Positions 49,896 through 56,869 of a stretch of DNA of 64,000 bases are shown piece after piece. The stretch spans positions 1 to 64,000 of the forward strand of contig CAUFBM010000013.1 of NCBI GenBank assembly GCA_959023295.1, in the 5' to 3' direction. The notes beneath the pieces were generated by a model. It worked only from the letters and a program-made list of their open reading frames with translations. It did not search any database and was not told the DNA's origin. The first letter of the stretch is position 1, and each line of letters opens with the position of its first letter. Made by a program: the position numbers and the translations under genes. This DNA is from an uncultured Collinsella sp. GTDB taxonomy: Bacteria > Actinomycetota > Coriobacteriia > Coriobacteriales > Coriobacteriaceae.

Positions 49896-50015
49896 AATTT
49901 GATAGTGGAGTCCTCATTTGCGCGTCATATCGCGTAGCGCTGACGCGCTGATTCCCCACAATGACAGGAGACAAAAGTCCTCCCACAGCGTTTGCTGGCA
50001 ATCCTGCAGCGTTAG

Positions 50016-50780
50016 CTAGCAAATGACCTGCGTGTGCTCCTCGATGGCGGCGCGATTCTCGGCAGCGATACCCGGCTCGCACACCACGGCGTCCAGGCTG
50101 TCCAGGCGGCAGAAGGTGTAGAAGTCGCGCTTGCCGATTTTGCTGGAATCGGCGATCAGGTAGCGCGAGTCTGCCTTGCTAAAGGCGAGCTGCTGGATAC
50201 GGCCCTCGTCCATGTTGGACGTGGACACGTCACCGTCCAAGATGCCGTTGGCACCGATAAACGCCGCGTCGATGCCCAGCGCACGCAGGGTATCCTCGGC
50301 CGTTGGTCCCACAAAAGCGGCGGTGCGGCGACGGTACATACCACCCACGAGGCACAGGTCACAGTCCTCGCGCGCCTCGAGCAGGTTAAACACCGAGAGC
50401 GAATTGGTCACAATGCGCAGGCGAAACGCCGGCAGCATCGAGACCATCTGCTCAACCGTGGTGCCCGTACCCAAAAAGATGGTCGAGCCTTCCTCGATAA
50501 GCTCCACAGCGCGGCGCGCGATCTGCAGCTTTTCCTCGGCATGCTTAGTGCGCTTTTCGCTGTGAGAATACTCATGGCGCAACATAGCGTGTGGACGGCC
50601 CTGCGCACTACGGGCGCCGCCGTGCACGCGTTCGATCTCGCCCAGGCTCGCAAGTTCCTCAAGGTCGCGACGGATCGTCATGTCCGAGACGCCCAGCGCA
50701 TCCGAAATCTCCTTGACCGAGACCGTGCCCTGCTCTTCGAGCAGCTGACGAACCTTATCCTGTCGCTCCGCTTTAATCAC
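50016..50780 (-). CDS. DeoR-family regulator (LacR-like)
   Basis: 254 residues, the family's usual length. The DeoR HTH RQDKVRQLLEEQGTVSVKEI...ALGVSDMTIRRDLEELASLG is followed by IERVHGGARS, and the sugar-phosphate sensor has STIFLGTGTTVEQM, RIVTNSLSVF, LVGGMYRRRTAAFVGP and LIADSSKIGKRDFYTF. GTG 50780 has GAGGA six bases upstream; GTG 50801 is the longer alternative. Divergent from galM-2. DeoR/LacR proteins bind direct repeats, so it is one candidate for the ACCGTTC-N14-ACCGTTC sites at the lac and gal genes. Confidence 0.92.
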   Translation of the reverse strand: MIKAERQDKVRQLLEEQGTVSVKEISDALGVSDMTIRRDLEELASLGEIERVHGGARSAQGRPHAMLRHEYSHSEKRTKHAEEKLQIARRAVELIEEGSTIFLGTGTTVEQMVSMLPAFRLRIVTNSLSVFNLLEAREDCDLCLVGGMYRRRTAAFVGPTAEDTLRALGIDAAFIGANGILDGDVSTSNMDEGRIQQLAFSKADSRYLIADSSKIGKRDFYTFCRLDSLDAVVCEPGIAAENRAAIEEHTQVIC

Positions 50781-50985
50781 GATGAATCCTCGCCGTTCCA
50801 CGCTCGCGTCAATTCAAACAGTAACGAACAAATTGTATCAGACCCGTGCGCGTCAAAAATGAACGCCCGCACAGCTCCATTCATCACTTTTTTGAGAAAA
50901 ATACCCCCTGCTTTAGTGGGGTGTAGTGATAATCTCGCCTGTTCGCGCTACAGTTTGTCCGAAATATCTCGATGTTAGGAACCAA

Positions 50986-52038
50986 ATGATCACTTCCGAG
51001 CTTTTCGGCACCGCGCCGTGCGGTACCCCCGTTCATCGTTACACCCTCAACGGGCCCGAGATCTGCGTTCGCATTATGGACTATGGCGCCACCGTGTTGG
51101 GCATCGACGTGCCCGACATTCCCGGCAACGTGCGCGATGTGGTGCTGGGCTTCGATAAGCTCGAGGATTACTTTGACAACCCCGCCTGCTTTGGCGCGAC
51201 CATCGGCCCCGTGGCAAACCGCACCGCGGGCGCCACGATCACCATCGACGGCACGGACTGGCATATGCCCGCCAACGAGGGCGCCAACAACCTGCACAGC
51301 GATCTTGAGCACGGTCTACACAAGCGCGTATGGGATGTTGAGCTCGACGAGGTGCACAATGCCGTGCGCATGACCACCTCGCTTGAGGATGGCGAGCTGG
51401 GCCTGCCCGGTAACCGCATCTTTACGGCCGTGTTTACCGTTACGCGCACCGGCGTCTTTCGCATCGAGTATGGCTGCGAGAGCGACCGCGCCACCTACGT
51501 GTCCATGACCAACCACACGTACTTTAACCTTGCCGGCCATAACGCCGGTATGGACTGTGAGCACTTCTTTGTCGCCAACGCCGCCCACTACCTTCCCATT
51601 AACGAACAGAACATTCCCACCGGCGAGATTGCTCCGGTCGAGGGAACACCGTTTGACTTTCGCGAGCTGCGCCCCGTCGCTCCCGGCATGGAGGCCGACG
51701 ACCCGCAGATTAAGCAGGCCCGTGGCTACGATCACTGTCTGTGCATCGATGGCTATCAGTACGGCCGTAATCTGCGCCGCGCGATGCACGTCGAGGAGAT
51801 GTGGACCGGTCGTGAGCTGGACTACTACACCACCGCCCCGGGCGTGCAGCTCTACACCGGCAACTGGCTGGGCGACGAGCACGCCAAGGACGATGCCAAC
51901 TATGGCTGGGGCGCCGGCTTTGCCCTCGAGGCAGAGATGTACCTCGACACGCCGCACCAGCCGCTGTTCCCGCAGGGCATTGTGGGCCCGGGTCACCCCT
52001 ACAGCAATGTGATCGAATACCACTTTATGAGACACTAA
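50986..52038 (+). CDS. galM: Aldose 1-epimerase, second copy
   Basis: 350 residues, closely similar to GalM at 30216: GTAPCGTPVHRYTL, IMDYGATVLGIDVPDIPG, GATIGPVANRTAG, NNLHSDLEHGLHKRVWD, the catalytic His in TNHTYFNLAGHN, and FALEAEMYLDTPHQPLFPQG with the catalytic Glu. The start is ATG 50986 after AGGAACC; the frame to 50926 has no site. It probably handles galactose or glucose released by the lac modules, under the DeoR regulator beside it. Confidence 0.93.
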   Translation: MITSELFGTAPCGTPVHRYTLNGPEICVRIMDYGATVLGIDVPDIPGNVRDVVLGFDKLEDYFDNPACFGATIGPVANRTAGATITIDGTDWHMPANEGANNLHSDLEHGLHKRVWDVELDEVHNAVRMTTSLEDGELGLPGNRIFTAVFTVTRTGVFRIEYGCESDRATYVSMTNHTYFNLAGHNAGMDCEHFFVANAAHYLPINEQNIPTGEIAPVEGTPFDFRELRPVAPGMEADDPQIKQARGYDHCLCIDGYQYGRNLRRAMHVEEMWTGRELDYYTTAPGVQLYTGNWLGDEHAKDDANYGWGAGFALEAEMYLDTPHQPLFPQGIVGPGHPYSNVIEYHFMRH

Positions 52039-52062
52039 GCCCATAACGCGACATATCACACA

Positions 52063-52099
52063 GCAGCGCCCGCCGGCACCACCGCCGACGGGCGTTTTT
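52063..52099 (+). terminator. galM-2 terminator
   Basis: GCGCCCG...CGGGCG with inner CCGGC/GCCG pairing, followed by TTTTT. Confidence 0.88.
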
Positions 52100-52143
52100 C
52101 CATCTTTTGGGCTCATTTTCACTGCGACTGTATGAGTGACATA

Positions 52144-52300
52144 TCAAAACTATGCCCATTTACTACGTTTAGCCCGGGATGCTCGACCATGCACCGGTTT
52201 TTGTTACATTCGCGAGCCGTCTACCTGCGGTTTTGTTTTTCTCAAATTCGACATGCTCGGCGACAGCCGATCAAACGTAGTAAATGGGCATAGTTTTTGA
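52144..52300. repeat. Inverted-repeat element B (27-bp arms, ACCTGCGG core)
   Basis: Arms TCAAAACTATGCCCATTTAC... (52144-52170) and its complement ending ...GGGCATAGTTTTTGA (52273-52300) differ by one inserted A. Core TACCTGCGGTTTTG at 52222-52235. An R3 repeat follows at 52333-52366, as after element A. Confidence 0.85.
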
Positions 52301-52332
52301 CAGGCGGCATCGCGCGCGTCCCTCGCAAGGGC

Positions 52333-52366
52333 AAAATAATCCGTTTTCCTCCGTCCCCAAGGGATC
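52333..52366 (-). repeat. Repeat R3, copy 2
   Basis: Minus strand: GATCCCTTGGGGACGGAGG, then AAAACGGATTATTTT. Nearly identical to 34249-34290, and the end of the PTS gene at 52365 touches it. Confidence 0.75.
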
Positions 52367-52847
52367 AGTTGAACAGATTGCCGATGGGGTCGGGGGCGAA
52401 ACTGGGAAGATAGCGAATTTCTAGCTCTATGCCGAGCTTTTGCAACTCTTTGAAGGCGGAGATGTCCGTATCGTCTACGGCAACAGCAGGCGTTGCAGAG
52501 CGCTTGCCCTCCCCCGCTTGCATATGGCCGATGCTGATCTTGGTTATTGGCACACCACCCTTAACCAGCGCGAGTGCATCGGCGGGTGAGGCCACCATGA
52601 CCAGAATCCATTGACGCGGCGTTGCGGTATGAATGATGTCGATAGTCCTTTGCACCGAGAAAAACCGTGTCCAAACGCCTTCTGGCGCCGCCACCCTCAT
52701 GGGTGCCCATTGGCGCGAATCCGCCGCGATCTCATCGTTGACGATTAGGACAAGGTTAGAACCCACGGCTTCGTTCCATAGCTCAACGTCTTGCCCGTAA
52801 ATGAAACGGTCATCGATACGTGTGAGAAGGATCTTGGGTTGCGCCAT
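52365..52847 (-). CDS. Mannose/sorbose-type PTS IIB protein lacking the phospho-histidine
   Basis: 160 residues, full length for the family. The opening KILLTRIDDRFIYGQDVELW aligns with the canonical R-[IV]-D-[DS]-R-L-[IL]-H-G-Q active-site loop, but the phosphorylated His is Tyr17 here. Other family features remain: LVLIVNDEIAADSRQWAPMR, ISIGHMQAGEGKRSATPAVA and VDDTDISAFKELQKLGIELE. I start it at ATG 52847 after GGGGCAGCC. No IIA, IIC or IID genes are adjacent. It cannot phosphorylate a sugar by the usual route; a regulatory or decaying protein are the options. Confidence 0.88.
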   Translation of the reverse strand: MAQPKILLTRIDDRFIYGQDVELWNEAVGSNLVLIVNDEIAADSRQWAPMRVAAPEGVWTRFFSVQRTIDIIHTATPRQWILVMVASPADALALVKGGVPITKISIGHMQAGEGKRSATPAVAVDDTDISAFKELQKLGIELEIRYLPSFAPDPIGNLFN

Positions 52848-53054
52848 GGCTGCCCCATTCTGTTTGAGACCCATACGAGCGGGACGCCGACCACCAACTC
52901 AACAGCAGGTCAAGCGCCAGATGGACGCCGCAGACATCACGCCTCTAATATTAGTGCATTTAAAGTGAGAAAAGCCGTCAGAACACTTGCGCGGATTTGA
53001 GATGTCCCGTATCATAGACAGCCGTTGACGCCTCAGTTGCGTCACCACATGGCC

Positions 53055-53130
53055 GCCAGCGTAGCTCAGTTGGTAGAGCACCGCTCTCGTAAAGCGGGGG
53101 TCACCGGTTCGAGCCCGGTCGCTGGCTCCA
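53055..53130 (+). tRNA. tRNA-Thr (anticodon CGT)
   Basis: 76 nt with an encoded CCA. Acceptor stem GCCAGCG/CGCTGGC, D-arm GTAGCTCAGTTGGTAGAGCAC, anticodon stem-loop CCGCT-CTCGTAA-AGCGG giving anticodon CGT (codon ACG), T-arm CCGGTTCGAGCCCGG. Such tRNA 3' ends are frequent integration sites; decayed mobile-element genes follow. Confidence 0.96.
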
Positions 53131-53142
53131 TTGCATTAGTGC

Positions 53143-53175
53143 AGCTCAGAAGCATAATTGCTTCTGAGCTTTTTC
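53143..53175 (+). terminator. tRNA-Thr terminator
   Basis: AGCTCAGAAGC and GCTTCTGAGCT, 11 bp perfect, followed by TTTTT. Confidence 0.92.
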
Positions 53176-53506
53176 TTTGACTCGTCCTTTTTCTCATTCC
53201 CTGAGGAGTGAAAAAGAGGTGAAATCTTTTTTTAATCAATTTCACGCTTAATTCCGGTTACACAGCGCCTACATAACTCATGGCATAGCATCCAGGCACC
53301 AGACACCACGCAACGCGCTCCAGCCCACTTTCTGCCGAGGATACGCGGATGGGACCGCATCGATGAATGAAGTTGACCCCGGCATCATTCGAACCGAGTC
53401 AGACGGCATTGCTTCTATTGGCCGCAAACAGCAATTAGGACCACGTACCATGGATTATTACCATCAACGGTGCATGGCCCTCGTATATAGATAACCGTAC
53501 TTTTTT
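53176..53506. other. Region without supported genes after tRNA-Thr
   Basis: 331 bp, lower in G+C than the window. One short open frame (ATG 53363, 43 codons) has no ribosome site. No second copy of the tRNA 3' end was seen in the following 2 kb. Confidence 0.5.
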
Positions 53507-53582
53507 TCAGTGCTTAAAGAGCGAAGCCATCAGGTCGGCGTTGGCCTTCAGGCGCGCGGCCTTCGCGGCGCCGTCCTTAATT
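53507..53582 (-). pseudogene. Possible C-terminal gene fragment
   Basis: Minus strand encodes PIKDGAAKAARLKANADLMA, then SLFKH and a stop at 53507. It has helical, protein-like composition but no start. Probably the tail of a deleted gene of the mobile element. Confidence 0.3.
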
Positions 53583-53599
53583 GGCTGGCAATCTAGATG

Positions 53600-54290
53600 T
53601 TATGGGAACAATATCGTGAGGATTTGGTCTTTGGAATACTTTGCGGTGTCTATTTCGCCCTCGTAGGAGGCCATGAAGCCCCATCGCCAGACAACCAATT
53701 CCCGATCTTCCGTCTCGCTCTCTCCAAGCTCTATGAGTTCCGCGACGGACATATCGCCGCGGTCGCGCGTGGTGTTCCCGCCCGCCAGTTCCCAGCCGAG
53801 CTGGAGGGCGCACGCCTCATGCGGGGTCAGGCCGTCAATGCCGATCTCGTTGAAGTCGAGCGGGGACGACCACTTGCGATACGGTAGGTCATCGTACTGG
53901 AGAGCGACGTTGAGGTATTCGAGCGGACCGTAGATCTCGCGGAGGTCGCAGTACTGGAAGAGGACGCCGCAGTCGATTTCGGGGTCGCGCTTGACCGCAG
54001 CTGCGAGCAGGTTCGCGTCCCCCAGCGGTGCCGAACTCATCGAGGGGGAGCCACTCGAGGGGCGCGAAGCGGCCGAGGTATTTCCATGCACAGAGGCGCA
54101 GGGACTTCGGTTTAACCCCTTCGCGGGCGGCTTCGCGTGCGAGCTTGTCTTCGAGTTCGGCGGGTGTCAGCGGCAGGGGGATTTCGGCACCCGCGTCCGG
54201 GTCGGCGCGGTAGGTCTCGAAGGACGCGCCCTGGCAGGCGGTAACTCAGATAACAATTGCGGACTGGTCGGTCTTCTCGTTCGGGTCCAT
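53600..54290 (-). pseudogene. Broken accessory gene (in-frame TGA and frameshift)
   Basis: From ATG 54290 (MDPNEKTDQSAIVI) the frame meets TGA at codon 15 (54246-54248) and then continues as VTACQGASFETYRADPDAGA...CAWKYLGRFAPLEWLPLDEF. At a run of five Cs/Gs (54019-54023) the sense frame shifts, and the protein resumes as LGDANLLAAAVKRDPEIDCG...LTPHEACALQLGWELAGG to a stop at 53600. Joined, it is about 230 residues, acidic and soluble. It looks like a plasmid or phage accessory protein (perhaps antirestriction-like), but I cannot name the family. Confidence 0.65.
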
Positions 54291-54352
54291 TTGGCTTAAC
54301 CTCTTCCTCGGAAGTGTCTCCCTGGGATCAAGGATAGTTATCCTGTCGGTCT

Positions 54353-54457
54353 ATGGAAGGAATCGCGGGATACGATTCGGCCGATGACGTGAGAGAAGTC
54401 GCCGCGATGAGATGGTTGAAGCTATTTCGGCGCCGCCGCAAAGGCAATCTTGAATAA
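54353..54457 (+). CDS. Possible 34-residue ORF
   Basis: MEGIAGYDSADDVREVAAMR, then WLKLFRRRRKGNLE. Acidic start and strongly basic end, no clear ribosome site. It is followed by a hairpin (GCAGGGAGCC/GGGCTCCCTGC, 54479-54505). Low support. Confidence 0.25.
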   Translation: MEGIAGYDSADDVREVAAMRWLKLFRRRRKGNLE

Positions 54458-54515
54458 TAACAAGACGTTTGGCTCGGCAGGGAGCCTTTCATGGGCTCCC
54501 TGCTGGTTTACTGGG

Positions 54516-54706
54516 CGTGTAGGCTAGAAGCTCGGTAGGCGTGTAGCTCGGTAGCGGTGTAGGGATAAAAAGAAGAATAAGAATAAGAATAATAACGAGC
54601 TGCTTTACTGCGGGGTGCAATTAAAGGCACCCCTTTTGTCTTGCGGGGAGCTTGGCGGGAAGTTTCGGGTGTAGGCGTGTAGCTCTGTAGGCGTGCAGCT
54701 CGGTAA
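54516..54706. repeat. Short tandem GGCGTGTAGCTCGGTA-like repeats
   Basis: TAGGCGTGTAGCTCGGTAG and close variants occur about twice at 54516-54560 and twice at 54668-54706, on either side of an A-rich stretch (AAGAATAAGAATAAGAATAA). The layout is reminiscent of iterons beside an A+T-rich segment, but copies are few and imperfect. A minus-strand frame across them (54508-54792) encodes repetitive sequence and is not accepted as a gene. Confidence 0.4.
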
Positions 54707-54727
54707 ACATGCGAGTCGGCAGTATCG

Positions 54728-55030
54728 CTACTTGCACGGTCCCTGCGGGGCGCTTGCTGCGGGAGTGTCATTGTCCGGGTCATGGACAACATACCAACTG
54801 TTCTCGTAATGGCAGATGTCTCGGCAGGTGCCGTTCTCTAGGACCACGCGCCATGATTCGGACTGGCGTTTTGGACCGAGAGCCCATGAGCGAGGGCTGT
54901 ATCACTCGATGCGGGCGAAGGGGTATATCGCGCCGTCATACCATTTGATCCCCCAAGGGACGTATTCGCCATCCGGACGGCACTCCACGAGGGCGGTCAC
55001 CAAGCGGATCGATTTCCCGCTCTCCACCAC
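54728..55030 (-). pseudogene. Small accessory gene interrupted by in-frame TGA
   Basis: GTG 55030, seven bases after GGAAGGAG, encodes VVESGKSIRLVTALVECRPD...WGIKWYDGAIYPFARIE and a TGA at codon 43 (54902-54904). The same frame then continues coherently as YSPRSWALGPKRQSESWRVV...CHYENSWYVVHDPDNDTPAA to TAG at 54728. That gives 100 residues in all. The good ribosome site suggests a gene that worked until recently. Family not recognised. Confidence 0.55.
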
Positions 55031-55129
55031 GACAGCACTCCTTCCGAATAGCTAACGAACGCATGTTCTATTATAGCGCAGGGGACAGGTGAACCGCCGT
55101 AGACGAAATGCCACTGCGGCGGTATCCGA

Positions 55130-55255
55130 TCAATCCGCATCACTCTCGGGCGCGAGGGCCTTCTCGATGTCCCGGAAATCTGCAAACTCACAGGCCTTGG
55201 CGAGGCGACGGCATCAAAGCTGATGAAGGAGACTGGCCGTTGCTTCAAACTCCAT
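55130..55255 (-). pseudogene. Small ORF remnant interrupted by in-frame TGA
   Basis: ATG 55255 (AGAGG six bases before) encodes MEFEATASLLHQL, TGA at 55214-55216, then CRRLAKACEFADFRDIEKAL, APESDAD and a TGA at 55130. The second half reads like a normal acidic C-terminus. Third gene of the region with a lone in-frame TGA. The rest of 55256-55415 shows frame fragments only. Confidence 0.35.
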
Positions 55256-55415
55256 GGTCGCCTCTACGTAATTGTATCGAGCTTCTTCACCTATCTGAAT
55301 GAGTTGGGGGCGAACCAGCCGTATACCCTGCAACCTCCCCCCCCATCTCCCAGCTTGAATTCGAGGATACCGTTCTCGATCAGCGACCCAGAACCATGCG
55401 CAACTGCGCAACCTG

Positions 55416-56135
55416 TTAGCGCTTGGAGAGGGCGAGGCCGGCGGCGAGCACGATGGCACCGCAGCAGACAGCCACCGCGATGGGCATCAGGGACTCATCG
55501 CCGGTCTTCGGCAGAAGCTTGCCCAGAGATCCCTGGGCTGAAGGCTTGCTCGACTCGGCACCGCCGGAGCCGTCCGTCGACCCGCCGCCCAAGTCGCTCT
55601 CATCCGCCACGGTGATCAACCAGTCGAGGGGAAGCGTGCGACCCATGGTCTCATTCCCGGCAGACGTCGGCAGGGTCACGTTGATGGTAACACTGGCGGT
55701 GCCGTCGCCCTTCAGCATGATGAGCTTTACGCCCTGGGTCAGCGCGTCCTGCTCACCGACCACACCCTCACCCGCACGCGAGCCGTCAACATCCACACTC
55801 ACCTGCGCGCCCTCGAGCAGGTCCTCTACCTCGTCCGTGAAGTCGGAAGCGAGGTAGAACGTTGCCGCGCCGGATAAATGCTCGGCACGCAGCATAAACG
55901 TGAACGAATGCGTATCGCCCGGCACCATGTCTGAGAACGCCTCGGCCAGCTGGGACTCGCTGATGCCCTCACCGTACAGCTTCTTGTCCTGAGCATCGTA
56001 GATGACCGCGGGTTCCGATTCGCCATCGGCGTAGGCAGTCTGCGGCGAAGCCGCGAACCCGGCAGCCATGACCGCGACCGCCGCCAGCGCCAGCGCCCCC
56101 GCAAGGACGATCGACAGGAGACGAGACTTTCTCAT
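55416..56135 (-). CDS. LPXTG cell-wall-anchored surface protein
   Basis: 239 residues. N-terminal signal peptide (MRKSRLLSIVLAGALALAAV..., cleavage near AYA-D). The mature domain of about 150 residues is rich in Asp, Glu and Thr (DFTDEVEDLLEGAQVSVDVD, TASVTINVTLPTSAGNETMG). Then a Gly/Ser linker and the sortase signal LPKTGDESLMPIAVAVCCGA...LALSKR. ATG 56135 overlaps the upstream stop (ATGA). Last gene of the five- or six-gene surface operon; probably anchors the secreted TasA-like and giant proteins to the wall. Confidence 0.9.
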   Translation of the reverse strand: MRKSRLLSIVLAGALALAAVAVMAAGFAASPQTAYADGESEPAVIYDAQDKKLYGEGISESQLAEAFSDMVPGDTHSFTFMLRAEHLSGAATFYLASDFTDEVEDLLEGAQVSVDVDGSRAGEGVVGEQDALTQGVKLIMLKGDGTASVTINVTLPTSAGNETMGRTLPLDWLITVADESDLGGGSTDGSGGAESSKPSAQGSLGKLLPKTGDESLMPIAVAVCCGAIVLAAGLALSKR

Positions 56136-56869
56136 GAGTTGCTCACCGCCAAGACGCCGTCGTTCCCAACCTTCAAACCGCTCGCCGCACTCCACGCGTC
56201 ATCGAACGCCGCGGGATCGGTATCGGCCTGCAGCGCCTGAGCCGAGATGTCCACCGACAACTTGCGTCCGTCGGCCGCGCCGCTCACGCTCTTCCACGTG
56301 CAGGTGTCAACAAGCTGGCCCGTGGACTTCCCCGCCTGCACCGGCTTGGACCAGTAATAGAAGCCGTCCGAGCCCTTGACCCAGCAACCGGCGGAGAGCT
56401 GTTCGGCGCTCACCGAACCGCGCTCGTACACGGCCGCGCCCCACGCCATCACATAGTCCGTGCCCGCAACCGGCTCGGCGAAGATATCGTCCGCACCGTC
56501 GCTCGTCACCCAGCCGATCGCTACCTGAGCCCGTATGTACACCGGCACGCTTGTGTCGTTGGCCTTCACGGTCACGTTGGACTTGGTCGTCTTGTCGAAG
56601 TTCTCCTCCACCGAAGGTACGAGCTCGGCGGACTGGAAGGTGTTGGTACGCGACGCCTGGTGCATGTACCAGGCGAACATGCCACCGGCCGCCGCCAGCA
56701 CGAGCACGACCGCGCAGGCCGTCAGCACGGGCAAGTCGACCCTCCGGCCGCGCGGGACGCGTGGTCCGCGCGCCGTATGAGCCGAGGAAGCCCGTGCGAC
56801 ACCGCGCGCCTTCGGCACTGCCATATGGCGCGGCGCCCCCTGATGCTCAGACTGCTTGAAACCAGTCAT
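56132..56869 (-). CDS. TasA/SipW-dependent-type exported protein 3
   Basis: 245 residues. After a basic cytoplasmic start of about 45 residues comes a membrane/signal segment LTACAVVLVLAAAGGMFAWY followed by MHQASRTNTFQSAELVPSVE. The A-W-Y-x4-A-x-RTNTF pattern is shared with the protein at 63108 and is typical of substrates of SipW-like signal peptidases. The mature domain (VPVYIRAQVAIGWVTSDGAD, CWVKGSDGFYYWSKPVQAGK) is TasA/camelysin-like. ATG 56869 overlaps the stop of the giant protein gene (TGATG); GGCGGTGA is upstream. Confidence 0.85.
   Translation of the reverse strand: MTGFKQSEHQGAPRHMAVPKARGVARASSAHTARGPRVPRGRRVDLPVLTACAVVLVLAAAGGMFAWYMHQASRTNTFQSAELVPSVEENFDKTTKSNVTVKANDTSVPVYIRAQVAIGWVTSDGADDIFAEPVAGTDYVMAWGAAVYERGSVSAEQLSAGCWVKGSDGFYYWSKPVQAGKSTGQLVDTCTWKSVSGAADGRKLSVDISAQALQADTDPAAFDDAWSAASGLKVGNDGVLAVSNS

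Noticed and set aside
53055..53130. Suppressor tRNA explaining the in-frame TGAs
   Set aside because: The anticodon is CGT (Thr), which cannot read TGA; no other tRNA is in the window.
54508..54792. 94-codon minus ORF across the GTAGCTCGG repeats
   Set aside because: Translation is a by-product of the short tandem repeats and has no ribosome site.
53131..55415. An intact integrative element at tRNA-Thr
   Set aside because: No integrase, no repeat of the tRNA 3' end, and all recognisable genes are broken; only a remnant can be claimed.
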